Part shown: piece by piece, positions 1-8,555 of the stretch
Layout of the letters: every line of letters begins with the position of its first letter
How positions within the stretch are numbered: the first letter of the stretch is position 1
NCBI RefSeq assembly: GCF_965223285.1
Contig: NZ_OZ244997.1
Coordinates: 3,472,001 to 3,536,000, forward strand
DNA: 64,000 nucleotides
Direction: 5' to 3'
From: Leptofilum sp965223285
GTDB lineage: Bacteria > Chloroflexota > Anaerolineae > Promineifilales > Promineifilaceae
Position numbers and translations under genes: made by a program
The notes under the pieces: generated by a model
Databases searched by the model: none
Seen by the model: only the letters and a program-made list of their open reading frames with translations
What the model was told of the DNA's origin: nothing

Positions 1-1702
1 CCGAGAAGAACAAAATGGTGTTGAGCGAGCCAGCAGCAAACAGATGCTCTAACTGGTCTTCGTCGCGGCGGCCCATGCCAATAAGCCCCTTGCCGCCCCG
101 CGCCTGCTTGCGGTAAGCTGCTACCGGGGTACGCTTAATGAAGCCGCGCCGGGTAATGGAGATCAGCACATCCTCGTCTGGAATTAAATCTTCCATATTT
201 ATGTCTGCATCCATCCCCGGCAAAATCTCAGACGCTCGCTCATCGCCGTACTTTTCTTTGATTTCGTTGATGTCCTCAAGAATCAGACCCAAAATCTTCT
301 TTTTATCGGCCAGAATGCCTTCAAGATATTCAATGTGGGCAGTGACGTCCCGATGCTCATCTTCGATCTTCTGCCGTTCCAGAGCAGCCAGACGGCGCAG
401 TTGCATATCCAAAATGGCGGTTGCCTGCGCTTCAGACAAGCCAAACCGCTCCATGAGCTGCGCCCGGGCTGTATCGGCATCCGGCGAGCGACGAATGGTT
501 TCAATCACATCATCCAAATGCCCCAGGGCAATAAGCAAGCCAGCCAAAATGTGCTGTCGCTTCAGAGCTTTATCCAGGTCAAACTGGGTGCGCCGGGTAA
601 TGACCTCAATGCGATGCTCAATATGAATCTGCAAGGCGCGCTTGAGTGAGAGCAAGCGTGGTTGCTTGTCTACCAACGCCAGCATCTGCACGCCAAAGGT
701 GGTTTGTAGGGCGGTATGTTTGTATAGTTGATTCAGCACTTTAAGCGGCTGGGTGTTGCGCTTTAGCTCCACAATGATGGAGATGCCTCGCTTGTCAGAT
801 TCGTCCCGCAGGTCGCTGATGTCGGTGATAACACCTTTGTTCACCAGTTCTGCCATCCGCTCAATGAGCATCGCTTTGTTCACCTGGAAGGGAATCTCGG
901 TGATGTTGATACGCTGCCGATCGGGATTGCGCGGCAGCGGTTCAATTTCTGCTTTGGCCCGCATAACCACGCGGCCACGCCCGGTGGCATAGGCACTGCG
1001 AATACCTTCGTTGCCAATAATAAGACCACCTGTCGAGAAGTCTGGTCCTTTTACCAAGTTCATCAGCTCATCTAGCGTCACGTTGTCAATGTCGTCGTAC
1101 CGCTCAATGAGGAAGGCAATGGCCTCACACAGTTCGGTGAGGTTGTGCGGTGGAATGTTGGTGGCCATGCCCACAGCAATACCGGTTGCACCATTTAGCA
1201 GCAGGTTGGGCAAACGTGCTGGCAGCAAGTCTGGCTCTACGAGGCTATCATCAAAGTTTGGGGTGAAATCAACCGTGTTTTTGTCGATATCTTCGAGTAG
1301 TTCGTGGGCAATGCGGGCTAGTCGGGCTTCGGTGTAGCGCATGGCGGCAGCACTGTCGCCATCGACGCTGCCGAAGTTGCCCTGCCCATCAACCAGCATG
1401 TAGCGCATGGAGAAGTATTGGGCCATACGCACCATGGCGTCGTATACGGCCGTATCGCTATGCGGATGATATTTACCAAGTACTTCACCCACGATACGGG
1501 CACTCTTGCGGTGCGGGGATGAAGCACGAATGCCCATATCCCACATGGCGTACAAAATGCGGCGATGAACGGGCTTTAGGCCGTCACGTGCATCGGGTAA
1601 GGCGCGCGCCACAATCACGCTCATGGCGTAATCCAGGTAAGAGCTGCGCATCTCCTGGTTAATGTCAATATGGTTCACTGTTCCGATATTGTTCTCGTCC
1701 AA
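1..1702 (-). CDS. gyrA: DNA gyrase subunit A, 3' end cut by window edge
   Basis: This is the breakage-reunion subunit of DNA gyrase, which makes ATP-driven negative supercoils together with GyrB. I read 567 codons from a TTG start; a GGAGG ribosome site lies just upstream of it. The QRDR-like segment is near residues 77-100, and the catalytic tyrosine is Tyr123 in the context 'AMRYTEARL' (E. coli Tyr122). A GyrA-box-like 'QARGGKG' near positions 84-104 marks the start of the C-terminal wrapping domain and favours gyrase over topoisomerase IV. The rest of that domain lies beyond the left edge. Residue 82 is Ser where E. coli has Gly81. An ATG at codon 18 is a less likely start. Confidence 0.95.
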   Translation of the reverse strand, partial: MDENNIGTVNHIDINQEMRSSYLDYAMSVIVARALPDARDGLKPVHRRILYAMWDMGIRASSPHRKSARIVGEVLGKYHPHSDTAVYDAMVRMAQYFSMRYMLVDGQGNFGSVDGDSAAAMRYTEARLARIAHELLEDIDKNTVDFTPNFDDSLVEPDLLPARLPNLLLNGATGIAVGMATNIPPHNLTELCEAIAFLIERYDDIDNVTLDELMNLVKGPDFSTGGLIIGNEGIRSAYATGRGRVVMRAKAEIEPLPRNPDRQRINITEIPFQVNKAMLIERMAELVNKGVITDISDLRDESDKRGISIIVELKRNTQPLKVLNQLYKHTALQTTFGVQMLALVDKQPRLLSLKRALQIHIEHRIEVITRRTQFDLDKALKRQHILAGLLIALGHLDDVIETIRRSPDADTARAQLMERFGLSEAQATAILDMQLRRLAALERQKIEDEHRDVTAHIEYLEGILADKKKILGLILEDINEIKEKYGDERASEILPGMDADINMEDLIPDEDVLISITRRGFIKRTPVAAYRKQARGGKGLIGMGRRDEDQLEHLFAAGSLNTILFFS

Positions 1703-1766
1703 AATGGAACCTCCACAGAGGATTTCTATACTGTTTTTGGAATGTTGGCATAAGCTCTGAACAAAC

Positions 1767-1790
1767 AAAAAACCACCGCGCTAAGGGTGG
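1767..1790 (-). terminator. Terminator-like hairpin in the gyrA leader
   Basis: On the minus strand a 5-bp GC-rich stem (CCACC / GGTGG) with an 8-nt loop is followed directly by six U residues. It lies between the predicted gyrA promoter and the gyrA start codon, with no minus-strand gene upstream to terminate. It could therefore act as an attenuator. The stem is short, so confidence is moderate. Confidence 0.4.
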
Positions 1791-1827
1791 CAAAATATTC
1801 CTTTTTTATGTTACAGAACCAACCTCA

Positions 1828-1856
1828 ATTATACCTTATTTTGGGGGATTTATCGA
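1828..1856 (-). promoter_or_regulatory. Probable sigma-70-type promoter of gyrA
   Basis: On the minus strand there is a -35 box TCGATA, a 17-bp spacer and a perfect TATAAT -10 box at 1828-1833. Transcription would start near 1821, giving a leader of about 120 nt that contains the hairpin at 1767-1790. Confidence 0.55.
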
Positions 1857-2047
1857 AATTTGACGGTTGCAAAAAATGCCGCCTTGCGGCATTATTGGTG
1901 ACATTGTTCATACATCTCGCATTCACATTTTTACAACCGTTTTTTGACCATCAAACCTTTTTACCGTTTGTACACCTTCTGACACATAAGGAACGCTTAT
2001 TTTCCCCAGAGGCACACCCTATTTCGCAACGTCTGTCATCTAGTGTG

Positions 2048-2063
2048 AATGACATTTGTCATT
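2048..2063. promoter_or_regulatory. Candidate operator palindrome upstream of the cytochrome locus
   Basis: AATGACATTTGTCATT is a perfect 7-bp inverted repeat with a 2-nt centre, about 115 bp upstream of the first cytochrome start codon. Its symmetry and position fit a dimeric regulator site. I cannot name the regulator. Confidence 0.3.
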
Positions 2064-2177
2064 ACGATTAAGACAAACTGCCCTGTACAATAAGCTCGCA
2101 CATTAATCAAAGATAAGAACAGCTTGCAAATTCCGGTAGCAATTGCCCGGATGGAACGGGCAAAGGAGGCTTGAAAA

Positions 2178-3443
2178 ATGGAACGCAGGCGACGGTTTTT
2201 GATGATTTTGTTCCTTACAGTTTTTGCACTATTGCTAGCGGCCTGTGCGGGAGAAACAGGCCCAGAAGGACCACAAGGGCCCATAGGCCCCCAAGGGCCT
2301 CCTGGCCCGGCGGGTGCCGACGGCGCACAAGGCTTGCCTGGTGCGCCCGGCGTTGATGGCTTAAGCTACACGCCGCCAGAGTTTATCGGCAGTGAGGCGT
2401 GTGCTGAATGTCATGAGGAAATCTATGATGTTTTCATGCGTAGCGGTCACCCCTACAAGCTAAACCGCGTTGTGGATGGTCAGCCACCCGAATATCCTTT
2501 CACCGAAGTTCCCAGCCCACCAGAAGGCTATACCTGGGATGACATCAGCTATGTGATTGGTGGTTACAACTGGAAGGCACGCTTTATCGACCAGGAAGGC
2601 TATATCATTACCGGGGATGAAAATGCGACTACACAGTATAACTTCTACAATCCTGAAATTGATTTAGGCAACAACTGGGTTGCCTACCACGCAGGCGAAG
2701 AAAAACCATATAATTGCGGCACCTGCCACACAACTGGCTACAGTCCGGTCGGTAATCAAGACGGTCTGCCGGGCATGATTGGCACCTGGGCAGCTGGTGG
2801 CATCCACTGCGAAGAGTGCCACGGCGCAGGCAGTGTTCATGCCGAAAATCCCATCACGGTACGGCCGATTATGGATCGCGATTCAGAATCATGTGGCAAT
2901 TGCCATGTGCGGGGTGGCTCAGAGCAGGTAAATGCTAAAAACGGCTTCATCCAGCATCATGAACAATATGAAGAGCTGTTTCAGAGCAAGCACATCACCC
3001 TCGACTGTGTGGTGTGTCACGATCCGCATGCGGGGGTCATTCAGTTACGCCGAGATGGTGCCCAAACAACTCGGACAACCTGCGAAAACTGTCATCAGGC
3101 CGATGCAAAATTTGAAGCAGGTCATGACCGCATCAACGTCGATTGCATTGATTGCCACATGCCGCGCGTTACCAAAACGGCTCTGGGAGACCCGGAACGC
3201 TTTACGGGTGACATTCGTACTCACCTGATGCTCATTAACCCGCTCCAAATTGGACAATTTTCAGAGGACGGCACGGTGGCTCTTTCAGAGCTAGGGCTAG
3301 ACTTTGCCTGCCGCAGCTGTCATTATGCAGATGGCCTGGCACCCGCTTTGACCGACGAGGAACTGATTGCCGTTGCCGTTGAGTATCACACGGAACCACC
3401 ACCAGAACCAGCGGAAGAAACCACAGAAACACCCCAAGAATAA
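2178..3443 (+). CDS. Octahaem c-type cytochrome lipoprotein with collagen-like stalk
   Basis: This is a 421-residue predicted lipoprotein. A charged N-terminus and hydrophobic helix end in the lipobox 'LLAAC' (Cys near residue 24). About twelve uninterrupted Gly-X-Y triplets, rich in Pro, follow at roughly residues 26-63. The rest carries eight CXXCH haem motifs (CAECH, CGTCH, CEECH, CGNCH, CVVCH, CENCH, CIDCH, CRSCH) and ends in a Pro/Glu/Thr tail. AAAGGAGG sits 9 bp before the ATG. It is first in a run of four redox genes, so an electron-transfer role outside the membrane is likely. The collagen-like part may trimerise or extend the protein from the surface; that is inference. Confidence 0.85.
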   Translation: MERRRRFLMILFLTVFALLLAACAGETGPEGPQGPIGPQGPPGPAGADGAQGLPGAPGVDGLSYTPPEFIGSEACAECHEEIYDVFMRSGHPYKLNRVVDGQPPEYPFTEVPSPPEGYTWDDISYVIGGYNWKARFIDQEGYIITGDENATTQYNFYNPEIDLGNNWVAYHAGEEKPYNCGTCHTTGYSPVGNQDGLPGMIGTWAAGGIHCEECHGAGSVHAENPITVRPIMDRDSESCGNCHVRGGSEQVNAKNGFIQHHEQYEELFQSKHITLDCVVCHDPHAGVIQLRRDGAQTTRTTCENCHQADAKFEAGHDRINVDCIDCHMPRVTKTALGDPERFTGDIRTHLMLINPLQIGQFSEDGTVALSELGLDFACRSCHYADGLAPALTDEELIAVAVEYHTEPPPEPAEETTETPQE

Positions 3444-3459
3444 CCGTTTGACCTGATGA

Positions 3460-3489
3460 GCCGCACTAACCTTAATTTGTTAGTGCGGC
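3460..3489 (+). other. Strong intercistronic hairpin
   Basis: A perfect 11-bp inverted repeat (GCCGCACTAAC / GTTAGTGCGGC, 8-nt loop) lies just after the octahaem stop codon. No U-run follows, so it is more likely an mRNA processing or stability element than a terminator. It also argues against starting the next gene at the ATG at 3456, because that start would place the hairpin in the coding region. Confidence 0.6.
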
Positions 3490-3530
3490 CGTCAGCTTCT
3501 CCCGTTTGGGCAATATTTTCGGAGGCTTCA

Positions 3531-5195
3531 TTGATTCAATTTAACAAAAAAAGTCGCCTGATTTGGGGCACCGTGAGTGCCCTACTGGCTTGCCTGGTGG
3601 CTGTTTATGTTTTGCCAACGCAAGCCGCGCCCAAACAGGATATAACGGCCGTTATCCAATCGCATCCGTCCATTACGGGGATGGAACAGATGGAAACGGC
3701 CGTTTCTGCCCTGCCCCATCCCCAAATTGCAGACGACACCGCCTGCCGCCTCTGTCACCAAGATACCGAAGGCGAAGTTGTTTTCCCGTCTGGTGAAACG
3801 ATTTCGGCCCAGGTAGGCCTGGCCACGCTAGCCAATTCAGCCCACGGTGATGCGGCTGCTGACCCACTGGCATGTTCAAGCTGCCATCAGCCTATCAACA
3901 ACTACCAGCAGCCCCACACGCCAGTAGCCGCCGATACGTTGCGCGAGTACGAGTTGATGCAGTCTGCCAACTGCGAGACGTGCCACGTACAGCCCCACAT
4001 CAGTAGCCACCCCGGCCCCGAATCAGAAAATCCGGTGGGGTGTACCGACTGCCACGGTTCGCACGACGTTCTAACGGTAGACGAATGGCAAGCAGGTGCG
4101 GGCACTGAAGCGTGTACTGATTGCCACGTTGAGCAGGATATTCCCATTGTAGATTCCAGCCAGCTTACGGAAATCATCCAGGCTGGTCTGTTTGCCCAGA
4201 AGGTGGACAACGACTACTGTCTGGCCTGCCACAGCCAAGAGGGGTTAACCTACACCTTCCCCAATGGCGACACGCTCAACCTGACGATTGACGCCAACGC
4301 ACTGCACGACTCTGTGCATGGTGAGGGAAATGAATGGCAGCCGCTGGCCTGTACCGATTGCCACGAAGATGCGCGCTTCCCACACGAACCAATCACGGCC
4401 GCAAGTGAAAGGGAATATAATTTGCAACAATATCCTCTATGCGGCCGTTGCCACGAAACTAACTATGACCACGTATTAGATGATGTGCATGGTGCGGCCA
4501 TTGCAGAAGGTGAAGTGGAAGCGGCCGTATGTACAGATTGTCACGGCGCACACGATACCCCCATCCCCGACGAGCCTCGTCAGCGTATCTCATACACCTG
4601 TGAGCAGTGCCACAGCACCATCTATGAAGAATACGCCAGCAGCATACACGGTGATGCCCTGCTTGCCGAAAGCAATCCAGATGTGCCTACCTGCATCAAC
4701 TGCCACGGTGTCCACAACATATCGGACCCTACTACAGCCCTCTTCCGCCTACGCTCTCCGCAACTCTGTGCCGAATGTCACGCCGATGTGGATCTAATGG
4801 CCGAGTACGAAATTTCCACCGATGTGTTTGACACCTACGTGGCTGATTTCCACGGCACCACCGTGACGCTATTTGAGCACCAGGACCCAAATGCAGAAAC
4901 CAACAAGGCCGTCTGCTACGACTGCCACGGCGTCCATAATATTAAATCCCCCGATGACCCGGAGGCAGGCATTAAAGCCAACCTGCTTGAAACCTGCCAA
5001 CAATGTCATCCCGACGCCACAGCAAATTTCCCAAATAGCTGGACCAGCCATTTCAAGCCATCGTTACAAAACAACCCCCTTGTCTATCTGGTAAATCTCT
5101 TTTACCAAATTGTGATACCAGCAACAATTGGATTTTTTGGCTTTCTGGTTGCCACTGACATTTACCGGCGCGTACGCCTGCGACTGAGAGGATAG
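3531..5195 (+). CDS. Fourteen-haem c-type cytochrome with C-terminal membrane anchor
   Basis: I start this 554-residue protein at TTG 3531 because GGAGG lies 5 bp upstream and a clean signal peptide follows (basic 'NKKSR', hydrophobic stretch, 'TQAAP'). I count fourteen CXXCH motifs, several as 'CTDCHGxHD' or 'CxxCHGVH' repeats typical of NapC/c3-like modules. A hydrophobic helix near the C-terminus is followed by a basic cytoplasmic tail ('RRVRLRLRG'). The stop is 3 bp before the cytochrome b gene, so the two are cotranscribed. The pair probably takes electrons from quinol and passes them to periplasmic or surface haems. Confidence 0.85.
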   Translation: MIQFNKKSRLIWGTVSALLACLVAVYVLPTQAAPKQDITAVIQSHPSITGMEQMETAVSALPHPQIADDTACRLCHQDTEGEVVFPSGETISAQVGLATLANSAHGDAAADPLACSSCHQPINNYQQPHTPVAADTLREYELMQSANCETCHVQPHISSHPGPESENPVGCTDCHGSHDVLTVDEWQAGAGTEACTDCHVEQDIPIVDSSQLTEIIQAGLFAQKVDNDYCLACHSQEGLTYTFPNGDTLNLTIDANALHDSVHGEGNEWQPLACTDCHEDARFPHEPITAASEREYNLQQYPLCGRCHETNYDHVLDDVHGAAIAEGEVEAAVCTDCHGAHDTPIPDEPRQRISYTCEQCHSTIYEEYASSIHGDALLAESNPDVPTCINCHGVHNISDPTTALFRLRSPQLCAECHADVDLMAEYEISTDVFDTYVADFHGTTVTLFEHQDPNAETNKAVCYDCHGVHNIKSPDDPEAGIKANLLETCQQCHPDATANFPNSWTSHFKPSLQNNPLVYLVNLFYQIVIPATIGFFGFLVATDIYRRVRLRLRG

Positions 5196-5198
5196 TAG

Positions 5199-6077
5199 AT
5201 GACTAGCACAACTCAACAAGAAACTCATGAAGAAAAACAATATCCTCGCTTTCGGACAATGGCCCGGATTGAGCATTTTATTTTGATGGTGAGTTTCACC
5301 ATTTTGGCCATTACCGGCCTGCCCCAAAAATATGCGCTGGAAAATTGGGCAGAGTGGATGATCAACGCGATGGGCGGCATTGAGTTGACCCGGATTATTC
5401 ACCGCTGGTCGGCCATTTTGCTGGTGGTTGGTTCCATTTATCATCTCTTTACCTCGGCTTACCGCCTTTTTGTCAAGCATGAGCGTATGCGGATCATGCT
5501 CAGAAAGCAGGATTTATTTGATTTAATTCAAACAGTCAAATACAACCTGGGCTTGGCCGAGAATCCGCCCAAAATGACCAAATTTAATTTTGGCGAAAAG
5601 ATTGAATATTGGGCAGTGGTGTGGGGTACAGCCATCATGATTATCACCGGTTTTGTGCTTTGGAACCCTATTGCCTCTACGGTTTTCTTGCCAGGTCAAT
5701 TTATTCCCGCAGCCAAGGCCGCTCACGGCGGCGAAGCTTTATTAGCTGTTCTCAGCATTCTGGTCTGGCATATGTACAACGTGCACATTAAGCATTTCAA
5801 TCCCAGCATATTTACGGGCAAGCTGCCCCACAGCCAGATGGAAGAAGAACATGCCCTGGAGCTGGAGCGGCTGGAACAAGGCGGTGAGCCTTGGCCAGGC
5901 CTGGCCTTACCGGTACGCCGCCGACGGCAGCGAATTTTCTTTGCCGTTAGCGTGGTTGTAGGAAGCCTGCTGTTGGTCGGTCTGATTTGGGCGTTTACAT
6001 TTGAGCAAACTGCTATTGAAACAATCCCGCGAGTTACCCGTGAGGTGTTTGTGCCTCTAAGTACACCATCACCATAG
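5199..6077 (+). CDS. Cytochrome b561/FdnI-like quinol module
   Basis: This 292-residue integral membrane protein belongs to the dihaem cytochrome b group found as gamma subunits of formate dehydrogenase and hydrogenase. Four core helices carry histidines suited to binding two b haems: 'RIEHF' in helix 1, 'IIHRW' and 'SIYHLF' in helix 2, and 'AAHGG' and 'VWHMYNVHIKH' in helix 4. A fifth hydrophobic helix lies near the C-terminus. GAGAGG precedes the ATG. The gene begins 3 bp after the 14-haem cytochrome gene, which suggests one complex oxidising or reducing the quinone pool. Confidence 0.8.
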   Translation: MTSTTQQETHEEKQYPRFRTMARIEHFILMVSFTILAITGLPQKYALENWAEWMINAMGGIELTRIIHRWSAILLVVGSIYHLFTSAYRLFVKHERMRIMLRKQDLFDLIQTVKYNLGLAENPPKMTKFNFGEKIEYWAVVWGTAIMIITGFVLWNPIASTVFLPGQFIPAAKAAHGGEALLAVLSILVWHMYNVHIKHFNPSIFTGKLPHSQMEEEHALELERLEQGGEPWPGLALPVRRRRQRIFFAVSVVVGSLLLVGLIWAFTFEQTAIETIPRVTREVFVPLSTPSP

Positions 6078-6227
6078 CTAGTTAGCCATTTGCCTGGTTG
6101 GCTGGTTATGTTTTTAGAAGGCAGTGTTTGGTTCTAGCCTGGCAACTGCCTTTGAACCATTTTGGCGAAATGTGTGTAGGTTGCTTCTCTCACATTTTCC
6201 CAAAAATTCGTTGCAAAGGAGGTTTTT

Positions 6228-8417
6228 ATGTATTACCCGAAGTATAAAAGCGTTTACGTTATTCTCGGGCTTTTGCTGTTTTTGTGCCTGGCTGTTGTTG
6301 CCTGTAGCCAAGAACCAGAAACGGTGGAAGTAACAAGGATCGTTGAGGTGCCTGGCGAGGCCCAAACTGAGACTGTTGAAGTTCCAGTAGAGGTTGAGGT
6401 AACGCGCGTGGTTGAGGTGATGATTGAGCCAGAAACGGCGATTTCCACCATTCCCTTCGAAGCACAGTGGGCCGCCTCTGGCCACGCTGATGCTAGCGCC
6501 GAAGCCTTTGTCCATTGGGACGAAGACGATCCAGCCGAGATTCCTGCTCGTTGCGCCAAATGCCACAGCACACCAGGTATTTTGGATTTCCTAGGAGCAG
6601 ACGGCTCTGATTTTGGCACTGTAGACGCCGCAGCACCGCTTGGCACCACCGTTGAATGTGAAGCCTGCCATAATAGCGTAACGGCCGATCTGGCCAGCAT
6701 CGTCTTCCCATCAGGGGCAGAAATCACTGGTTTAGGGCCAGAAGCGCGCTGTATGCAGTGTCATCAAGGGCGGGCTTCCACTGTGTCTGTGAACAATTCC
6801 ATCGTTGAAGCTGGCCTCGATCCGGTCGCAGACCCAGATACCGTTAGCGAAGATTTGGGCTTCACCAACATCCATTACTACGCGGCTGCGGCCACGCAGT
6901 TTGGCACCTGGGCAATGGGTGGCTACGAATACGAAGGCCAGTCGTATGATTCCAAGTTTGACCACGTGGAAGGGTATGACACCTGCGTAAGCTGCCACGA
7001 TCCGCACACGCTGGAAGTACAGTTCGACGAATGTACCGTTTGCCACACGGACGCCGCCAGCACAGATGACCTGGTGAACATCCGTATGCCCGGTTCATTG
7101 GTAGATTACGACGGCGATGGCGACATGAGCGAAGGCATCTTCTTTGAAATTGAAGATTTGCGCGCGATTTTGTTTACATCCATGCAGGCATATGCCGCAG
7201 AGGTAAGCGGCACCCCGATCGTTTACGACGATCACAGCTACCCCTACTTCTTCATTGATAGTGATGGCAATGGCGAAGTAAGCGAAGGCGAAGCAGCATT
7301 CCCCAATGCCTACAATGGGTGGACACCGCGTCTGGCCAAAGCTGCCTACAACTACCAGGCCTCGTTGAAAGACCCTGGCCGGTATGCGCATGGTGGCAAG
7401 TACATGATCCAGCTTCTCTACGATTCAATTGCTGACCTCAACGAGGCTATCGCTACGCCAGTGGACATGACAACGTTACGCCGTATTGACCACGGTCACT
7501 TTGCTGGTTCTGAAGAAGCATTCCGGCATTGGGACGAAGATGGAGCGGTACCTGGCAGATGTAGCAAATGTCATTCGGCCGCAGGGCTGCCGCTGTTTGC
7601 CACGGAAGGGGTATCTATTACTCAACCAACGGCCAACGGCCTGAACTGCGCCACCTGCCACAACGATCTAGAAACGTATGATATTTACGTATTTGACTCG
7701 GTAACCTTCCCCAGTGGGGCGCCGGTTTCCTTTGGTGAAGGCGAATCGGCCAATACGTGTATCAACTGTCATCAGGGTCGTTCTTCAACCGTTTCCATGA
7801 ACAGTTCGATTGGCGATCTGGGTGATGACGAAATCTCAGATAATTTGCGCTTCCAGAACATCCATTACTTTGCGGCTGGCGCGACGCTCTTTGGCACGGA
7901 AGTGCAGGGGGCGTACGAGTTTGCTGGTAATGAGTATGTAGGCAAGAACGAGCACGTTGGCGCATTTGACGACTGTACAGAATGCCACAGCACACACAGG
8001 TTAGAAGTGAAAGTAGCTGAATGTACGGAATGTCATGAGAATGTGGAAACGGCCGCAGATTTGCTTGATATTCGTGTAAGCGAAGTGGATTACGACGGTG
8101 ACGGCGACGTGACCGAAGGGATTGCTGGCGAAATTGCTACCATGACGGAAATGCTTTACACGGCGATGCAGGAATATTCGACCGGTGTTGGTGCAGATCT
8201 GATTGTGTACAACTCTCACGCTTACCCGTACTTCTTCAATGATGCAGACGAACGGTACGCAACTTGGACGCCTAGCTTGTTGCGGGCTGCTTACAACTAC
8301 CAGTATGCCCAAAAAGACCCAGGCGCATATGCTCACAATGCCCAGTACGTCATTCAAATCTTGTATGATTCGCTGGCAGAAATGGGAGCTGATGTTTCTG
8401 GTATGACACGGCCGTAA
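6228..8417 (+). CDS. Decahaem cytochrome lipoprotein made of two pentahaem repeats
   Basis: The 729-residue protein has a lipoprotein signal ('AVVACS'), then a Val/Glu-rich linker ('VEVTRIVEVPG') typical of Chloroflexota lipoproteins. Two homologous halves follow. The first has CAKCH, CEACH, CMQCH, CVSCH and CTVCH; the second has CSKCH, CATCH, CINCH, CTECH and CTECH, and both share 'CHQGR(A/S)STVS' and 'NIHY(Y/F)AA' blocks. Acidic loops resembling EF-hand calcium sites ('DYDGDGDMSEG', 'DSDGNGEVSEG', 'DYDGDGDVTEG') lie in the C-terminal part of each half. AAAGGAGG precedes the ATG. It is probably a surface electron carrier or reductase; the substrate is unknown. Confidence 0.85.
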   Translation: MYYPKYKSVYVILGLLLFLCLAVVACSQEPETVEVTRIVEVPGEAQTETVEVPVEVEVTRVVEVMIEPETAISTIPFEAQWAASGHADASAEAFVHWDEDDPAEIPARCAKCHSTPGILDFLGADGSDFGTVDAAAPLGTTVECEACHNSVTADLASIVFPSGAEITGLGPEARCMQCHQGRASTVSVNNSIVEAGLDPVADPDTVSEDLGFTNIHYYAAAATQFGTWAMGGYEYEGQSYDSKFDHVEGYDTCVSCHDPHTLEVQFDECTVCHTDAASTDDLVNIRMPGSLVDYDGDGDMSEGIFFEIEDLRAILFTSMQAYAAEVSGTPIVYDDHSYPYFFIDSDGNGEVSEGEAAFPNAYNGWTPRLAKAAYNYQASLKDPGRYAHGGKYMIQLLYDSIADLNEAIATPVDMTTLRRIDHGHFAGSEEAFRHWDEDGAVPGRCSKCHSAAGLPLFATEGVSITQPTANGLNCATCHNDLETYDIYVFDSVTFPSGAPVSFGEGESANTCINCHQGRSSTVSMNSSIGDLGDDEISDNLRFQNIHYFAAGATLFGTEVQGAYEFAGNEYVGKNEHVGAFDDCTECHSTHRLEVKVAECTECHENVETAADLLDIRVSEVDYDGDGDVTEGIAGEIATMTEMLYTAMQEYSTGVGADLIVYNSHAYPYFFNDADERYATWTPSLLRAAYNYQYAQKDPGAYAHNAQYVIQILYDSLAEMGADVSGMTRP

Positions 8418-8470
8418 GTCAGCAAAACGGTGGGTAAAACCGCCAAACGCTAACTTAGGTTAGAAAAGAG

Positions 8471-8505
8471 CAGGGGCTGGTTGCAACCAGCCCCTGTTTT
8501 ATTTT
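8471..8505 (+). terminator. Intrinsic terminator of the cytochrome locus
   Basis: The perfect palindrome at 8471-8496 (CAGGGGCTGG and its complement) is followed by TTTTATTTT. It ends the plus-strand cytochrome genes and faces the convergent gene ending at 8556. Confidence 0.9.
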
Positions 8506-8555
8506 GTAACAGTTAGACATCAATAGTCTTTAGAGACTTTTGATGCCTTGTTCCT

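Larger units (their letters stand above)
1703..2177. other. Divergent intergenic region gyrA / cytochrome locus
   Basis: This 475-bp AT-rich region separates gyrA (minus) from the multihaem locus (plus). It holds a gyrA promoter, a leader hairpin and a short palindrome, listed separately. A 94-codon open frame at 1787-2071 has no ribosome site and no recognisable motif, so I do not call it a gene. Confidence 0.7.

Noticed and set aside
1787..2071. 94-codon open frame in the gyrA-cytochrome gap
   Set aside because: No ribosome site, low-complexity AT-rich composition and overlap with the gyrA promoter and leader.
3460..3489. Transcription terminator between cytochrome genes
   Set aside because: The hairpin is strong but lacks a U-run, so I list it as an intercistronic hairpin only.
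3456..3530. Upstream ATG start for the 14-haem cytochrome
   Set aside because: It would place a strong hairpin in the coding region and precede the signal peptide by 25 residues; GGAGG before TTG 3531 is better.
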